Origin: Streptomyces chumphonensis
Lineage (GTDB): Bacteria > Actinomycetota > Actinomycetes > Streptomycetales > Streptomycetaceae
DNA: 64,000 nucleotides
Assembly (NCBI RefSeq): GCF_014779715.1
Contig: NZ_JACXYU010000003.1
Location: 394,924 to 458,923 of the forward strand
Direction: 5' to 3'
Position 1 is the first letter of the stretch, and each line of letters begins with the position of its first letter. Below the pieces are notes generated by a model. That model was given only the letters and a program-made list of their open reading frames with translations. It was not told the DNA's origin and ran no database searches. Positions 52,077-60,949 of this stretch are shown one piece after another. The position numbers were made by a program, and so were the translations under genes.

Positions 52077-53852
52077 TCACCATCCCAGCCCCAGCTCGTC
52101 CATGATGATGGCGACACTGATGGCGCTGAGCCTGAAGTCCCACTTGTCGGCTCCGCCCTGCCCGGTGGGCTCGTCGAGGCAGCCGGGGGTGAAGACACCG
52201 GTGGCCTCGACAAGGGCGCGCCAGTCGTCCCACGTCCGCGCGTCTGTGACCGATCGCAGGTCGTACGCGGTGAACCCGTGCTTCCCACGGCGGAGAACCG
52301 CATCGGGGACGACTCCCTCGTAGGCCGACTTCAGGCACGCCTTTCCCTCGAAGTCGACCAGCTTCTCCTCATCCGGGACCTGGAGGGCGAGGGAGACCAC
52401 GGCGTTGCCGAGGAACGGGTAGCGGCCCTCGACGGAGTTCGCCATGAGCATCGAGTCACCGTGATCACCGAGCAGGTGGCCCGACATCTGCACGTACACG
52501 TCGGCGATGGAGCGCAACTGCATCGGCGAGAGCGACCTCACCTCCTCCTCGGAGAACGGGATGAGCCTCGTCCGCCAGAACTCATCGCCCCGGAGAGCCT
52601 CCTGGGTGCGCGGAGCCAGGTACTCGTCCCGTCGCCGGCTCACCTTCCGCCAGTTGATCTCCCAGTCGAAGTCCGCACGGCCCCAGGCGTATTCGTTCTC
52701 GGCACGGGAACCACGACGTGACCGGGGCACGCTGTCGAAGGCGTAGGAGTCGTAACCGAAGAACAACTCGTCCGCGCCTTCGCCGGACACGACTCCCTTG
52801 ATCCCGGCCGAACGCACGCTGCCCGCCAGCATCATGGCAGCCACGTTGTAGGTCTCGCGCTGGGGATAGCAGCAGTGCCGCACCATCTCCTCGAACCGCG
52901 CGGCGATGTCGGCCTGGCGGCACGGGATCTGCTCGTGCTTGCTCCCGACGACACGTGCCACCTCCCGCTGGAACCGCCCCTCGTCCAGCCCCGGATCGTC
53001 GAAGACCACCGAGAACGTACGGACGGGCTGCTCCGTGAGGGCCGCCGCCTCCATCAGGATCGCGGTGGAGTCGAAGCCCCCGCTGAGGTAGGCCCCGATC
53101 TCCACGTCGGCGTGCAGCCGATCACGAACCGACTGTTTCAGCCCTTCGCGAAGTGCCTCGCCGGGCAGGGGCTCCGCGGCCGGCGAGAACTCCCCGTAGC
53201 GCCAGTAACGCAGCGTCTCGACGCCGTCGGCGTCACACCTGACGGCGCAGCCCGGAGGGACGGCCCGGACCTCCCTCACCAAGGTGCGCGGCGCGACGAT
53301 GTTGCCCAGCGAGAGGTACTGGTCGACAGCGCCGACATCCACCTTCCAGGACCGGTCGACACACTGCACCAGCGGCTTGATCTCTGAGCAGAAGTGCACC
53401 CCGGGTGCCGTCTCGGTGTAGTAGATGGGGCAGATACCGAACCGGTCCCTGGCGAGGTACAGGGCGTTCTCGACCCGGTCGAACACGGCGGTGGCGAACT
53501 GGCCGTCCACGAGCCGGAGTCCTTCGATGCCGTAGCGCGCGACGAGTTCCGGGATGACCGACACGTCGACACCGTTGTGCTGCCGATCGGCGCCTACCTT
53601 GTCACGCAGCGTCCGGTGGTTGAAGACCTCGCCGTTCGTCATGGCCACGTAGCGGCCACTGCGGTCCTCCGACGGCTGCCAGCCGTTGGCCAGACCGGTG
53701 AAGCCGAGTCGGCCGAGCTTCACGGAGAGAGTCTCCGTGTTCAGCGAGTAGGTCTCGTCGGGCCCGCGGTGGACAAGCCGGGAGTGCATCGCAGCGGCGA
53801 CGCTTCGATCAATCCCACCGTTCGGAGCGTAAGTTCCGCACACACCACACAT
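52077..53852 (-). CDS. Asparagine-synthetase-like glutamine-dependent amidotransferase
   Basis: 591 residues. ATG 53852 is the start because Cys2 must be the N-terminal nucleophile (MCGVCGTY). The Ntn glutaminase domain (2-~190) has LVHRGPDETYSL and AMTNGEVFNHR. The synthetase domain (~215-590) has the PPi loop AYLSGGFDSTAI and VVSGEGADELFFGYDSY. Both halves look functional, so glutamine-derived ammonia is transferred to an adenylated carboxylate. In pathways such as glutarimide polyketides and oxytetracycline, homologues amidate malonate-level units, sometimes on a discrete ACP. Here the substrate might be the amino acid on the PCP or an acyl group on the ACP. The gene starts 5 bases after the A-PCP gene stop. 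Confidence 0.92.
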   Translation of the reverse strand: MCGVCGTYAPNGGIDRSVAAAMHSRLVHRGPDETYSLNTETLSVKLGRLGFTGLANGWQPSEDRSGRYVAMTNGEVFNHRTLRDKVGADRQHNGVDVSVIPELVARYGIEGLRLVDGQFATAVFDRVENALYLARDRFGICPIYYTETAPGVHFCSEIKPLVQCVDRSWKVDVGAVDQYLSLGNIVAPRTLVREVRAVPPGCAVRCDADGVETLRYWRYGEFSPAAEPLPGEALREGLKQSVRDRLHADVEIGAYLSGGFDSTAILMEAAALTEQPVRTFSVVFDDPGLDEGRFQREVARVVGSKHEQIPCRQADIAARFEEMVRHCCYPQRETYNVAAMMLAGSVRSAGIKGVVSGEGADELFFGYDSYAFDSVPRSRRGSRAENEYAWGRADFDWEINWRKVSRRRDEYLAPRTQEALRGDEFWRTRLIPFSEEEVRSLSPMQLRSIADVYVQMSGHLLGDHGDSMLMANSVEGRYPFLGNAVVSLALQVPDEEKLVDFEGKACLKSAYEGVVPDAVLRRGKHGFTAYDLRSVTDARTWDDWRALVEATGVFTPGCLDEPTGQGGADKWDFRLSAISVAIIMDELGLGW

Positions 53853-53857
53853 CGTGA

Positions 53858-55588
53858 TCACACACCCTGGTCGCGCAACTGATCGACAAGATCCTTGAGG
53901 TTCTCGGCGCGGAGCACGTCCCGGACGCCCACGTCCATCCAGCCGAGGTCCTTGAGCTTGTTGACCAGGACCACCGCGGAGGCCGAATCGCCTCCGACAT
54001 CGAAGAAGTTGTCGTCCAAGCTGACGTCGTCCACACCGGTGAGGCGGCGCACCACGTCGAGGACCCGCTCTTCCGGCGTGACGCTCCCACCCGGGTGCGA
54101 CGACGAGTGACGGCTCGCGCCGAGGGCGTCGCGGTCGACCTTGCCGTTGCGCGTGTACCGCAGCGTCTCCACCTGATGGATCACCGAGGGCACCTTGTAG
54201 GCGTCGAGGACGTCCTCCAGGTGCGCCCGCAATGTGCGGGGGCTGACGGTGCCCTGGTAGTAGCAGACCAGGGCGTCGACGGGGGAGTCGCCTGTGTCCT
54301 CGTGGGATTCGGCGGTGACGGCGGCCTCGACGACACCGCCGAGCCGGCATGCCGCGCTCTCGATCTCACCCGGGTCGAGACGATAGCCACGGACCTTCAA
54401 CTGCCGGTCCAGCCGTTCGACGAAGAAGAGCTGACCCTCGCGGTGCTCGACGATGTCACCGGTCCGGTAGAACCGGTTCCCGTCGTCGTCGACGAAGGCA
54501 TCCAGGCCCCGCTCGGTGAGATAGCCGATCGCGACGCTCTCGCCCGTGATAATGAGTTCGCCACGAGTTGCCCTCGACCCGGACGGACCGTCCCCGGCCT
54601 GCTCCGGCAACGGGAGGATGTCGTATCCGCAGTCACCCACCATCGCGCCGAGCGGCACGGACTCGGTGCAGTCGTCAGGATGCAGCGCGCCGCTGAGAAG
54701 GTTGCAGACGGTTGTCTCGGTCGTGCCGTACGCGTTGTGGAACGCCGCGACCGACGACCACTTCCGCACCACGGACTGGCGGCACGCTCCACCGCCGTTG
54801 AGAACGTGCTCCAGGCTCATCGCGTCCGTCGGCTCGGTGGCCGTGAGCGCGAACGGCGTCGTCTTGAGGTGGGTGATGCCGAACCTCTCCAGCGTGGTCC
54901 GGAGTACCGTTCCGGGGCTGAGCGCTTCCTCACCCAGCACCACCAGACACGCGCCCGCAGTGAGGGTCCACAGGATCTCTGTGATGCAACCGTCGAAGGT
55001 CAGCCGCGCGAACTGAAGCGTGCGGCTGCGGTGGTTCACTTCCAGCGTGCGTACGTGGTCCTGGACCATGCGCGCCAGCGGTTCGGCACGCACCAGCACG
55101 CACTTGGGCTGCCCGGTCGACCCCGAGGTGTGGATCGCGTATCCGATGCCACCTCGGTGCGGTGCGAGTGCGGCGGGTGCCCGCAAGTGCCGTGCTCCCG
55201 CGCCACCACCGCCCCACTCGGTCGGTGTCGGAACGAGCTCCGGCGGGTGCGAGGGGGCGGTGCTGGTGGCGACCCGATTGACGCCGAGGGAGGTCACTTT
55301 GGTCTTGTTGGACGCCTCGCTGTCCCGGGGGTCGATGAACACGAACGGGCGCCCGGCTCGCAGCGCGCCGACCAGGGCGACAACGGAACCCGAGGTTCGT
55401 GTCGCCTCGATCCCGATGAACTCACCCGGCGCGGTGAGCGCTTCGACCCGGGCGACGAACGCCTCGACCCGCTCACCGAATTCCCGGTAACTGAGCACGC
55501 CGTCCACCGTCTCGATGGCACCGCGTTCCGGGTGCTCCTGAATGGTGCGCGCGATCTCGTCTGTGACTGATATGTGCTGTACGGTCAT
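53858..55588 (-). CDS. Stand-alone NRPS adenylation-carrier (A-PCP) didomain
   Basis: 576 residues from ATG 55588 (GAAGGACGTGAAGAC upstream). The adenylation domain (~1-490) has core motifs HTSGSTGQPKCV (A3), NAYGTTETTVCN (A5), GELIITGESVAIGYL, FYRTGDIVEHREGQLFFVERLDRQLKVRGYRL (A7-A8) and YTRNGKVDRDAL (A10). A peptidyl carrier domain follows with FFDVGGDSASA, where S535 takes the phosphopantetheine arm. There is no condensation domain. The protein activates and tethers one amino or carboxylic acid. The A4 position reads LTFDGCITEIL, with F-D-G-C; the usual Asp is thus present, so an alpha-amino acid substrate is likely, but I cannot name it. Confidence 0.93.
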   Translation of the reverse strand: MTVQHISVTDEIARTIQEHPERGAIETVDGVLSYREFGERVEAFVARVEALTAPGEFIGIEATRTSGSVVALVGALRAGRPFVFIDPRDSEASNKTKVTSLGVNRVATSTAPSHPPELVPTPTEWGGGGAGARHLRAPAALAPHRGGIGYAIHTSGSTGQPKCVLVRAEPLARMVQDHVRTLEVNHRSRTLQFARLTFDGCITEILWTLTAGACLVVLGEEALSPGTVLRTTLERFGITHLKTTPFALTATEPTDAMSLEHVLNGGGACRQSVVRKWSSVAAFHNAYGTTETTVCNLLSGALHPDDCTESVPLGAMVGDCGYDILPLPEQAGDGPSGSRATRGELIITGESVAIGYLTERGLDAFVDDDGNRFYRTGDIVEHREGQLFFVERLDRQLKVRGYRLDPGEIESAACRLGGVVEAAVTAESHEDTGDSPVDALVCYYQGTVSPRTLRAHLEDVLDAYKVPSVIHQVETLRYTRNGKVDRDALGASRHSSSHPGGSVTPEERVLDVVRRLTGVDDVSLDDNFFDVGGDSASAVVLVNKLKDLGWMDVGVRDVLRAENLKDLVDQLRDQGV

Positions 55589-55638
55589 GTCTTCACGTCC
55601 TTCAGGCTGGGCACACGCCGCGTGGATCGGGCCTTGTG

Positions 55639-56475
55639 TCACTTCACGGTGTGGGAGAGAGTGCCGACCCCGTCGACGACGGAGGTGATGGAGTCGCCGG
55701 AGTTGATCACCGCGGCTCCGGGAGTGCCCGTGCAGATGACGGTCCCCGGCGTGAAGGTGCGGCCGGCCGTGAAGTATTCGACCAGGTATCCGGGGTCGTA
55801 CTTCATGTCGGACACGGGTGCCGAGGAGACCACCTCACCGTTGCGGACGGTCGAGACCTGGATCGCCCGCAGAGCCGTGTCATCGAACTCGTCGAGGGTG
55901 ACCAGCTGCGGGCCCACGCTGCAGAACGTGTCGAAACCCTTGGCCCAGGGAATGTAGCGGGGGTTCTCCCGGATGACGTCCTCGGCGGTCATGTCGAGAA
56001 CGGCCGTGACACCCACGACGACCGAACGCCACTCGTCGCGCCGTACGTTCTTGCACTCCGTGCCGATGACCAGGCCCAGTTCGGCTTCCGCGGTCACCCG
56101 CCGGCTCTGGGACGGCAGCTCGATCGGCTGACCGTTGCCGATGAGGCAGTTGCCCGGTCGCAGGTACGAGCCGGGGCCGGAGGAGGGCTGCTGGGTGTTC
56201 AGGTCCTGTGAGTGACCCCTGTAGTTGAGTCCGGCGCCCCAGATGTCGCCCGCGTCGACGATGGTGGCCGCGTGCTCCAGGAGGACGTCCGCCGGCTCGA
56301 CGTCCGACCTGGAGTCGAGCAGTGCGGCGATCTCCCTCCTCCGCGACGCGCTGAGGAGGTCGGCCATGCGGAGCGGGGCGTCGCCGCCCTCAAGGCGGGA
56401 GAGCGAAAGCCAGCCGCTGTCGTGACCTGCGAAAATCTCGTACCCGCCCTTGGACGGGAACCGTGCCAGTCGCAC
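55639..56475 (-). CDS. Fumarylacetoacetate-hydrolase-family hydratase/isomerase
   Basis: 278 residues from GTG 56475 (GAGAGGAATCAA upstream). The FAH fold C-terminal domain begins DIWGAGLNYRGHSQD (catalytic-His region GxNYxxH), followed by the metal-binding acids in VTAEAELGLVIGTECKNV, the VVGVTAVLDMTAEDV loop, AKGFDTFCSVGPQLVTLDE and TGTPGAAVINSGDSI near the end. Members are 2-keto-4-pentenoate hydratases, hydroxyheptadienedioate isomerases or acylpyruvate hydrolases, all acting on 2-oxo acids. Next to a pyruvate-type aldolase, a dehydration, hydration or isomerisation of a 4-hydroxy-2-oxo acid is the natural guess. 33 bases separate it from the aldolase gene. Confidence 0.88.
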   Translation of the reverse strand: MRLARFPSKGGYEIFAGHDSGWLSLSRLEGGDAPLRMADLLSASRRREIAALLDSRSDVEPADVLLEHAATIVDAGDIWGAGLNYRGHSQDLNTQQPSSGPGSYLRPGNCLIGNGQPIELPSQSRRVTAEAELGLVIGTECKNVRRDEWRSVVVGVTAVLDMTAEDVIRENPRYIPWAKGFDTFCSVGPQLVTLDEFDDTALRAIQVSTVRNGEVVSSAPVSDMKYDPGYLVEYFTAGRTFTPGTVICTGTPGAAVINSGDSITSVVDGVGTLSHTVK

Positions 56476-56508
56476 TTGATTCCTCTCGTGTAGCGATGGA
56501 CGAAGGCG

Positions 56509-57537
56509 TCAGACGGCTGCCGTGCTCCGGGAGATGCGCTGTGCCGCCGCGCGGATGTCACTCTTGCTCGCGCTGCGCGGGGCCAGCTCGACAGCCGTCT
56601 CCATCAGGGAGGCCGGGTCAACGGCGAATTCCCCACACAACTGCTCGATGAGGGGAAAGAACCCGGAATGCATGCCGATCACCCCACCGAGTACCTGCAT
56701 GTTCCGGTCTTCCAGCAGGAGGTGCAGGCTCGTGCGGCAGAAGTCCGCGAGCTTGGCCAAGGCCTTGTAGTCGAACCGGTCCTCGCCGAGCGTGTTGAAG
56801 ATTCCGGCCAGCGACTCGGTCTCCGCGTTGCCGGCACCGCGGCCGATGCCGTCGAGGCAGCCATCGGCGATCGAGGCTCCCGCTTCGAAGGCGGTGATGC
56901 TGTTGGCGTTGGCCATGCCCAGGTTGTCGTGACCGTGGAACCCGACGACCGGGAAGCATTCCTTGGCCACGGTCACGTAGCGGCGGACGTCGTTGGGAAG
57001 CATGGAGCCGTACGAGTCGACCACGTACAGACCGGCGATGGCCGGAGTGACGTCGCGCAGCAGGCCCGGCAGCTCCTCGGCCGGCGTGGCACTCGTCTTC
57101 ATCAGGTTGAGGTAGACCTCGCCACAGGTCTCGGTGGCGCGCTCGATGTAGTCCACGTGGTCCGGAACCCGCTCGGGCTCCATGCCGATGCGGACGAACG
57201 ACATGCCCGCGTCGCAGAGCTCGGCGAGGGTGGAGAGCCGGCTGAACTCAGGCTGCGCGAACATCCCCCATGAGGTGGACGTCAACTCCGACCGTGCGAT
57301 CTCGCACCAGCGTTCGAGGTCGATGTTGCAGGCTTTGATCCCGCAGCGCTCCGCCTCGAAGCCGATACCGTGTCCGATCTCCACCTTTCCGATCGGTGTC
57401 TCATCGAGCCGGCCGAGGAGTTCACTGACGAACTTCTCGTCGAGCTGAAAGTCGACTGCGTAGGAGCCATCACGCAGCGTTGCGTCAAGGATCTCTGCCT
57501 TCTCCAGCTGGAACAGCGGGGTCTGTGCTGCAGACAT
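56509..57537 (-). CDS. HMGL/DRE-TIM aldolase-like protein (4-hydroxy-2-oxovalerate aldolase type)
   Basis: 342 residues from ATG 57537 (GGAGGATTGTT upstream). The N-terminal metal/substrate motif is ILDATLRDGSYAVDFQ (LRDG, as in MhpE and isopropylmalate synthase-like enzymes). HGHDNLGMANANSITAFEAGA supplies the metal-binding HxH, and IGRGAGNAETESLAG is the family GxGxxGN region. Overall length and the DGSY variant fit 4-hydroxy-2-oxo-acid aldolases working on pyruvate plus an aldehyde. No acetaldehyde dehydrogenase partner is present, so it likely joins pyruvate to a pathway aldehyde or splits such a product. First gene of the leftward unit. Confidence 0.88.
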   Translation of the reverse strand: MSAAQTPLFQLEKAEILDATLRDGSYAVDFQLDEKFVSELLGRLDETPIGKVEIGHGIGFEAERCGIKACNIDLERWCEIARSELTSTSWGMFAQPEFSRLSTLAELCDAGMSFVRIGMEPERVPDHVDYIERATETCGEVYLNLMKTSATPAEELPGLLRDVTPAIAGLYVVDSYGSMLPNDVRRYVTVAKECFPVVGFHGHDNLGMANANSITAFEAGASIADGCLDGIGRGAGNAETESLAGIFNTLGEDRFDYKALAKLADFCRTSLHLLLEDRNMQVLGGVIGMHSGFFPLIEQLCGEFAVDPASLMETAVELAPRSASKSDIRAAAQRISRSTAAV

Positions 57538-58374
57538 AACAATCCTCCGAAGCTCGGCAGTTTTGAGAGGCGTTCGGTCAACCGTTGCTGAACTGGATTT
57601 CGACGGTAGGAGAACCGCGCATAAACGTGGAATCACGCCCCTCTCGCCATGTGCGCGGAGACGAGCATGCATTCCTCGCCCGTAGGGCGCGATGGTGATG
57701 CCTGGCGCATGGTCATGTGGAGGGAAACGCGCCGGGCGCGTACCCCTGTCGTGGTCGTTTGCGGCAGTACGTGGGGGTGCGTGGGGGCCATGCGTGTCGA
57801 CTGGGTCATGGAGTCACGCATGAGAGAACAAGTCTCAAGCACGGCTTTCCCTCAACGAAATGACGGAGAGCCGGCAATGGATGGCGCTGATCAGGACGCT
57901 AGATCGGTCGGCCGATCACCGGAAGCCCCCGTCTCACCATCCGAACAGTCGAGGCGGTCGCATGATGCGGACATATGATGACTAATCAGTTCGTAAAGAT
58001 GTGATATCGAAGGCTTTCAGCCAGCCGGAAGTCAATCTTGGCTTGCTCTCGCGCTCTGTATTGACAGGGTCTTTCTCACGTTGTTTCGATGAGCCCGAAG
58101 TCGCAGACGACTACCATCGGGCACCTTGTCGCAGAATGCGGCTTGGCTGCCCGGTCAATCCGGGACGCGTTGGGCTTCCTGTTCCTCGGGCGCGGTGGAG
58201 ATCAGGCAAAGGACACCCGCCGTGGCCGCCGTATGACTTCCGGCGCCTGCACGCCGGCGGTGCGATGTGAGCGTCGTTCGATGTCCGTTCATGAAAACAA
58301 GCCTCGGCGTTTGGGGCTTTGATGCCGATGCCGGCCGTGTCTCCCGTGCGGTGGAGCGGCCAGAAAGGATGCCG
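57538..58374. other. Large divergent intergenic region of the second locus
   Basis: About 840 bases between the two diverging units, clearly lower in GC than its surroundings (57960-58120 especially). TTGACA at 58061 is a possible -35 for the rightward unit. Open frames here (for example 58089-58322) lack ribosome-binding sites and recognisable products. No regulator gene is present, so control of this locus probably comes from elsewhere. Confidence 0.5.
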
Positions 58375-59850
58375 ATGCGTACGACAGTGCTGAAGAACCT
58401 GAGGGGTGCGCTGCCGGAGAAGGACGTGCCAGCCGTCGAGGAGTGCGCCACCAAGCTGTACCATGCCTTGCCTCGGCAGGAGGAAATCGAGAAGAACACG
58501 GTGATGGTCGCTTACGGCGGCGGCAAGGACAGTGCCTACGCCGTCGCGTTCGTGCGTGCGGTCCATCTGGCGCTCGCCGAGCGGCATGACGAGACCTTCA
58601 AGCTGCGCGTCGTGACCATGCGTCACGGAGGCATGCCGTACCAGGTGATGGGGAACATCGACCGCACCTACCGGGCGCTGGGGCTGTACGACGACCCGAA
58701 CGTCGAACTGCTCCTCGTGGAGGGCGACCGGGTGGTGCCCTTCGACCGGGACCGCAGCATGCCGCACCGGCTGATCGCCTTCAACCGGATCGACATGCTG
58801 ATGTCCGGCCATCGGACGTACGGCGACGGCCGGGCCAGCTTCTGCAACGCATGCAACCTGAATGTGGCGAACTCCTTCGGCGTCGCAGCCCGGCACGGTG
58901 ACGGCGTGGACCTGATCATCACGGGTGACTCACCCCAGGAACAGCGTGACTACGCGGTGTGGATCCGCCAGTTGGCGCGTGGCGCCGGCCAGAAGCCCGC
59001 TGACAGCAAGAAGGGGTTCAAGGGCACGCTGGAGACGCTCGACGGGCTGGCACAGTCGTACTTCGAGGAGATACACGGTTCGGAGAACGTCGAGCGGGTC
59101 ACGGAGCGCGGCGTGACCTCGGACATCTCGACCGCTTTGGAGTTCTTCTCGATCTACGACTACACGAGCTATGCCTCCGGGGCTCACTGGCGGCTCCTGA
59201 CGGACTTCCTCGGGTTCGTCTTCGACGAGATCGCGTTCAACTTCACCGAGTCCGACTGCGCGAACCCCGCGCTCATGGCGCACTTCCGTGGGCTGAGGAC
59301 CGAGCGCGTATACAAGCGCACCTACCAGGAGGGCATAGCCCAGTACGTGGACTTCGCACTGGAGCTGATGCGCCGGAAGCACTTCCCGGACCACCTCATC
59401 GAGGAAATGGAGAACCGCTACCGCACCGAGGCCGGAGTCGAGGCGATGCGGGCCGTGGCGACCCAGTACGGCGAGGACGCGTTCGGGGTGGACACCACGC
59501 AGCTCGTCTGCATGGTCTACTCCCCCTTCGCGGGGGGTGCCGCGAACCTGCACGACTACATCGCCGGAGAGCGCCCCGAGCTCCTCGCCGAGGAGGAGCG
59601 GATCCGCGCCCTGCTGGCCGGGAAGGAGGAGGACGGTTCGCTCGCCGCTCGGCTGGAGCGAACCAGTGGCCTCAGCCTCACCGATCTGCGGGCCCTCCAC
59701 GACGGACCGCTGTGGTCGCCGTACGCGGAGAAGGCCACTCAGTCGGGTGTTCTTCCGCTGGTCATGGACAGCGACCCGCACAAGAAGATCATCAAAGCGA
59801 AGCGCAACCCCGAGGGTGACGAGGTGCTGGACAGGGTCGCCGGCCGCTAG
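58375..59850 (+). CDS. N-type ATP pyrophosphatase (PP-loop) enzyme, biosynthetic
   Basis: 491 residues from ATG 58375, chosen for GAAAGG 5 bases upstream; an in-frame ATG at 58291 would add 28 residues. The PP-loop VMVAYGGGKDSAYAVAFVRA (GGGKDS) near residue 45 marks the alpha-hydrolase superfamily that adenylates a carboxylate or carbonyl oxygen before attack by an amine or sulfur. A CxxC (SFCNACNLNVAN, ~160) followed by LIITGDSPQEQR is reminiscent of sugar amidotransferases and tRNA-thiolating enzymes, where the cysteines bind zinc or carry sulfur. The C-terminal ~250 residues are unrecognised. It could form an amide, amidine or thio group in the product. First gene of the rightward unit. 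Confidence 0.8.
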   Translation: MRTTVLKNLRGALPEKDVPAVEECATKLYHALPRQEEIEKNTVMVAYGGGKDSAYAVAFVRAVHLALAERHDETFKLRVVTMRHGGMPYQVMGNIDRTYRALGLYDDPNVELLLVEGDRVVPFDRDRSMPHRLIAFNRIDMLMSGHRTYGDGRASFCNACNLNVANSFGVAARHGDGVDLIITGDSPQEQRDYAVWIRQLARGAGQKPADSKKGFKGTLETLDGLAQSYFEEIHGSENVERVTERGVTSDISTALEFFSIYDYTSYASGAHWRLLTDFLGFVFDEIAFNFTESDCANPALMAHFRGLRTERVYKRTYQEGIAQYVDFALELMRRKHFPDHLIEEMENRYRTEAGVEAMRAVATQYGEDAFGVDTTQLVCMVYSPFAGGAANLHDYIAGERPELLAEEERIRALLAGKEEDGSLAARLERTSGLSLTDLRALHDGPLWSPYAEKATQSGVLPLVMDSDPHKKIIKAKRNPEGDEVLDRVAGR

Positions 59851-59866
59851 TGACCCAGCCCGGAGC

Positions 59867-59892
59867 CCCGCGCCCGGAGCTCCGGGCGCGGG
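59867..59892 (+). terminator. Perfect 26-base palindrome after the ATP pyrophosphatase gene
   Basis: Arms CCCGCGCCCGGAG and CTCCGGGCGCGGG with no loop, 16 bases past the stop. A strong terminator or attenuator that separates the first gene from the EamA-SDR-ACP group. Confidence 0.8.
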
Positions 59893-59959
59893 TGGTCGCC
59901 GTGTTCCCCTAAGTTCTACAACCATGGAAAAGAACAACGAAGGGAGCGGTGACGTACCG

Positions 59960-60949
59960 ATGACGAGTAAGGTGCCCGGTTCCGCTCCTGCGGCGCGCTC
60001 GACCGCCGTTCCGTACCTGAATCTTCTGGTCACCATGGTGATGTTCGGCAGCGCCTTCGCCAGCTCCAAGGTGGTCGTCGGCGAAATGCCCCACGAGGTG
60101 GCCGCCGCCCTCCGTTTCGGCGGAGGCGGATTACTGCTCATCGTCCTCGCCGCGGTGCTCCGTGGTCGTTCGCGGCCCATCGGACGCGCCTCGGCCATAC
60201 GCGCGGGCCTGGCCGGCCTGCTGGGTGTCCTGGCCTACAACGTGCTCTTCTTCTGGGGGCTGTCCCTGGCACCTTCACTCGACGGCAGCATCATCGTGCC
60301 CGTGCTGAGCCCGATCCTGACCACCGTGGCCCTGATCCTGCTGCGCCGGGAGTCGGCGCCGTGGCCGAGAATCCTCGGGCTGGCGGTCGGCCTGGCCGGA
60401 GCTGTGGTCTTCTTCCTCGGGATCGGAGGATCAGCCTCCGGCTCCACCCGGCTGGTCGGCGACCTCGTCTTCGTCGCTGGAGCGGCGTGCTGGGCGGCCT
60501 ACAGCATCCTGTCGAAGTCGCTTCTGTCGGGAGTGGACCCGTTGCGGGCCACCGCGTGGGGGACCGGCATCGGCGGGCTGGGGCTCGTCCTCCTCGCCCT
60601 TCCGTCGGCGGGCGAGGTGTCGTGGCAGGCGGTCCCCGGCCATGCCTGGGCGAATGTCGTCTTCCTCGCCGTCGGGCCCACCGCGATCGCCTATCTCTTC
60701 TACTACCGGGGACTACGCAACGTGAGTCCGTCCACAGCAACGATCATGATGTTCACCGTCCCGGTCTTCGGGTCCTTCTTCTCGACCGTGTTCCTCGGTG
60801 AGTCGTTCACCGGCGTGCAGCTTGTCGGTACGTTGATCATGCTGGGTGGGGCGCTCTTCGCCGTCCTCGGGAACCAGCCGTTCCGACGGCGCCCGGTTCC
60901 CGGCTCCGTACCTGGCACCGCCGTTCCGGCTCGCGTGGAGGTCGACTGA
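59960..60949 (+). CDS. EamA/DMT-family exporter
   Basis: 329 residues. ATG 59960 is preferred (GGGAGCGGTGA upstream); ATG 59924 would add 12 residues. Ten hydrophobic segments make up two EamA repeats (LNLLVTMVMFGSAFASSKVVVGEMP at the start, LVFVAGAACWAAYSILSKSLL at the second half). The family exports small metabolites and amino-acid derivatives. Its TGA overlaps the SDR start (TGATGG), so it belongs to the biosynthetic unit and probably exports the product. Confidence 0.92.
   Translation: MTSKVPGSAPAARSTAVPYLNLLVTMVMFGSAFASSKVVVGEMPHEVAAALRFGGGGLLLIVLAAVLRGRSRPIGRASAIRAGLAGLLGVLAYNVLFFWGLSLAPSLDGSIIVPVLSPILTTVALILLRRESAPWPRILGLAVGLAGAVVFFLGIGGSASGSTRLVGDLVFVAGAACWAAYSILSKSLLSGVDPLRATAWGTGIGGLGLVLLALPSAGEVSWQAVPGHAWANVVFLAVGPTAIAYLFYYRGLRNVSPSTATIMMFTVPVFGSFFSTVFLGESFTGVQLVGTLIMLGGALFAVLGNQPFRRRPVPGSVPGTAVPARVEVD

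Noticed and set aside
58089..58322. Small rightward frame in the divergent intergenic region
   Set aside because: No ribosome-binding site, no recognisable domain, and atypical composition; left as non-coding.
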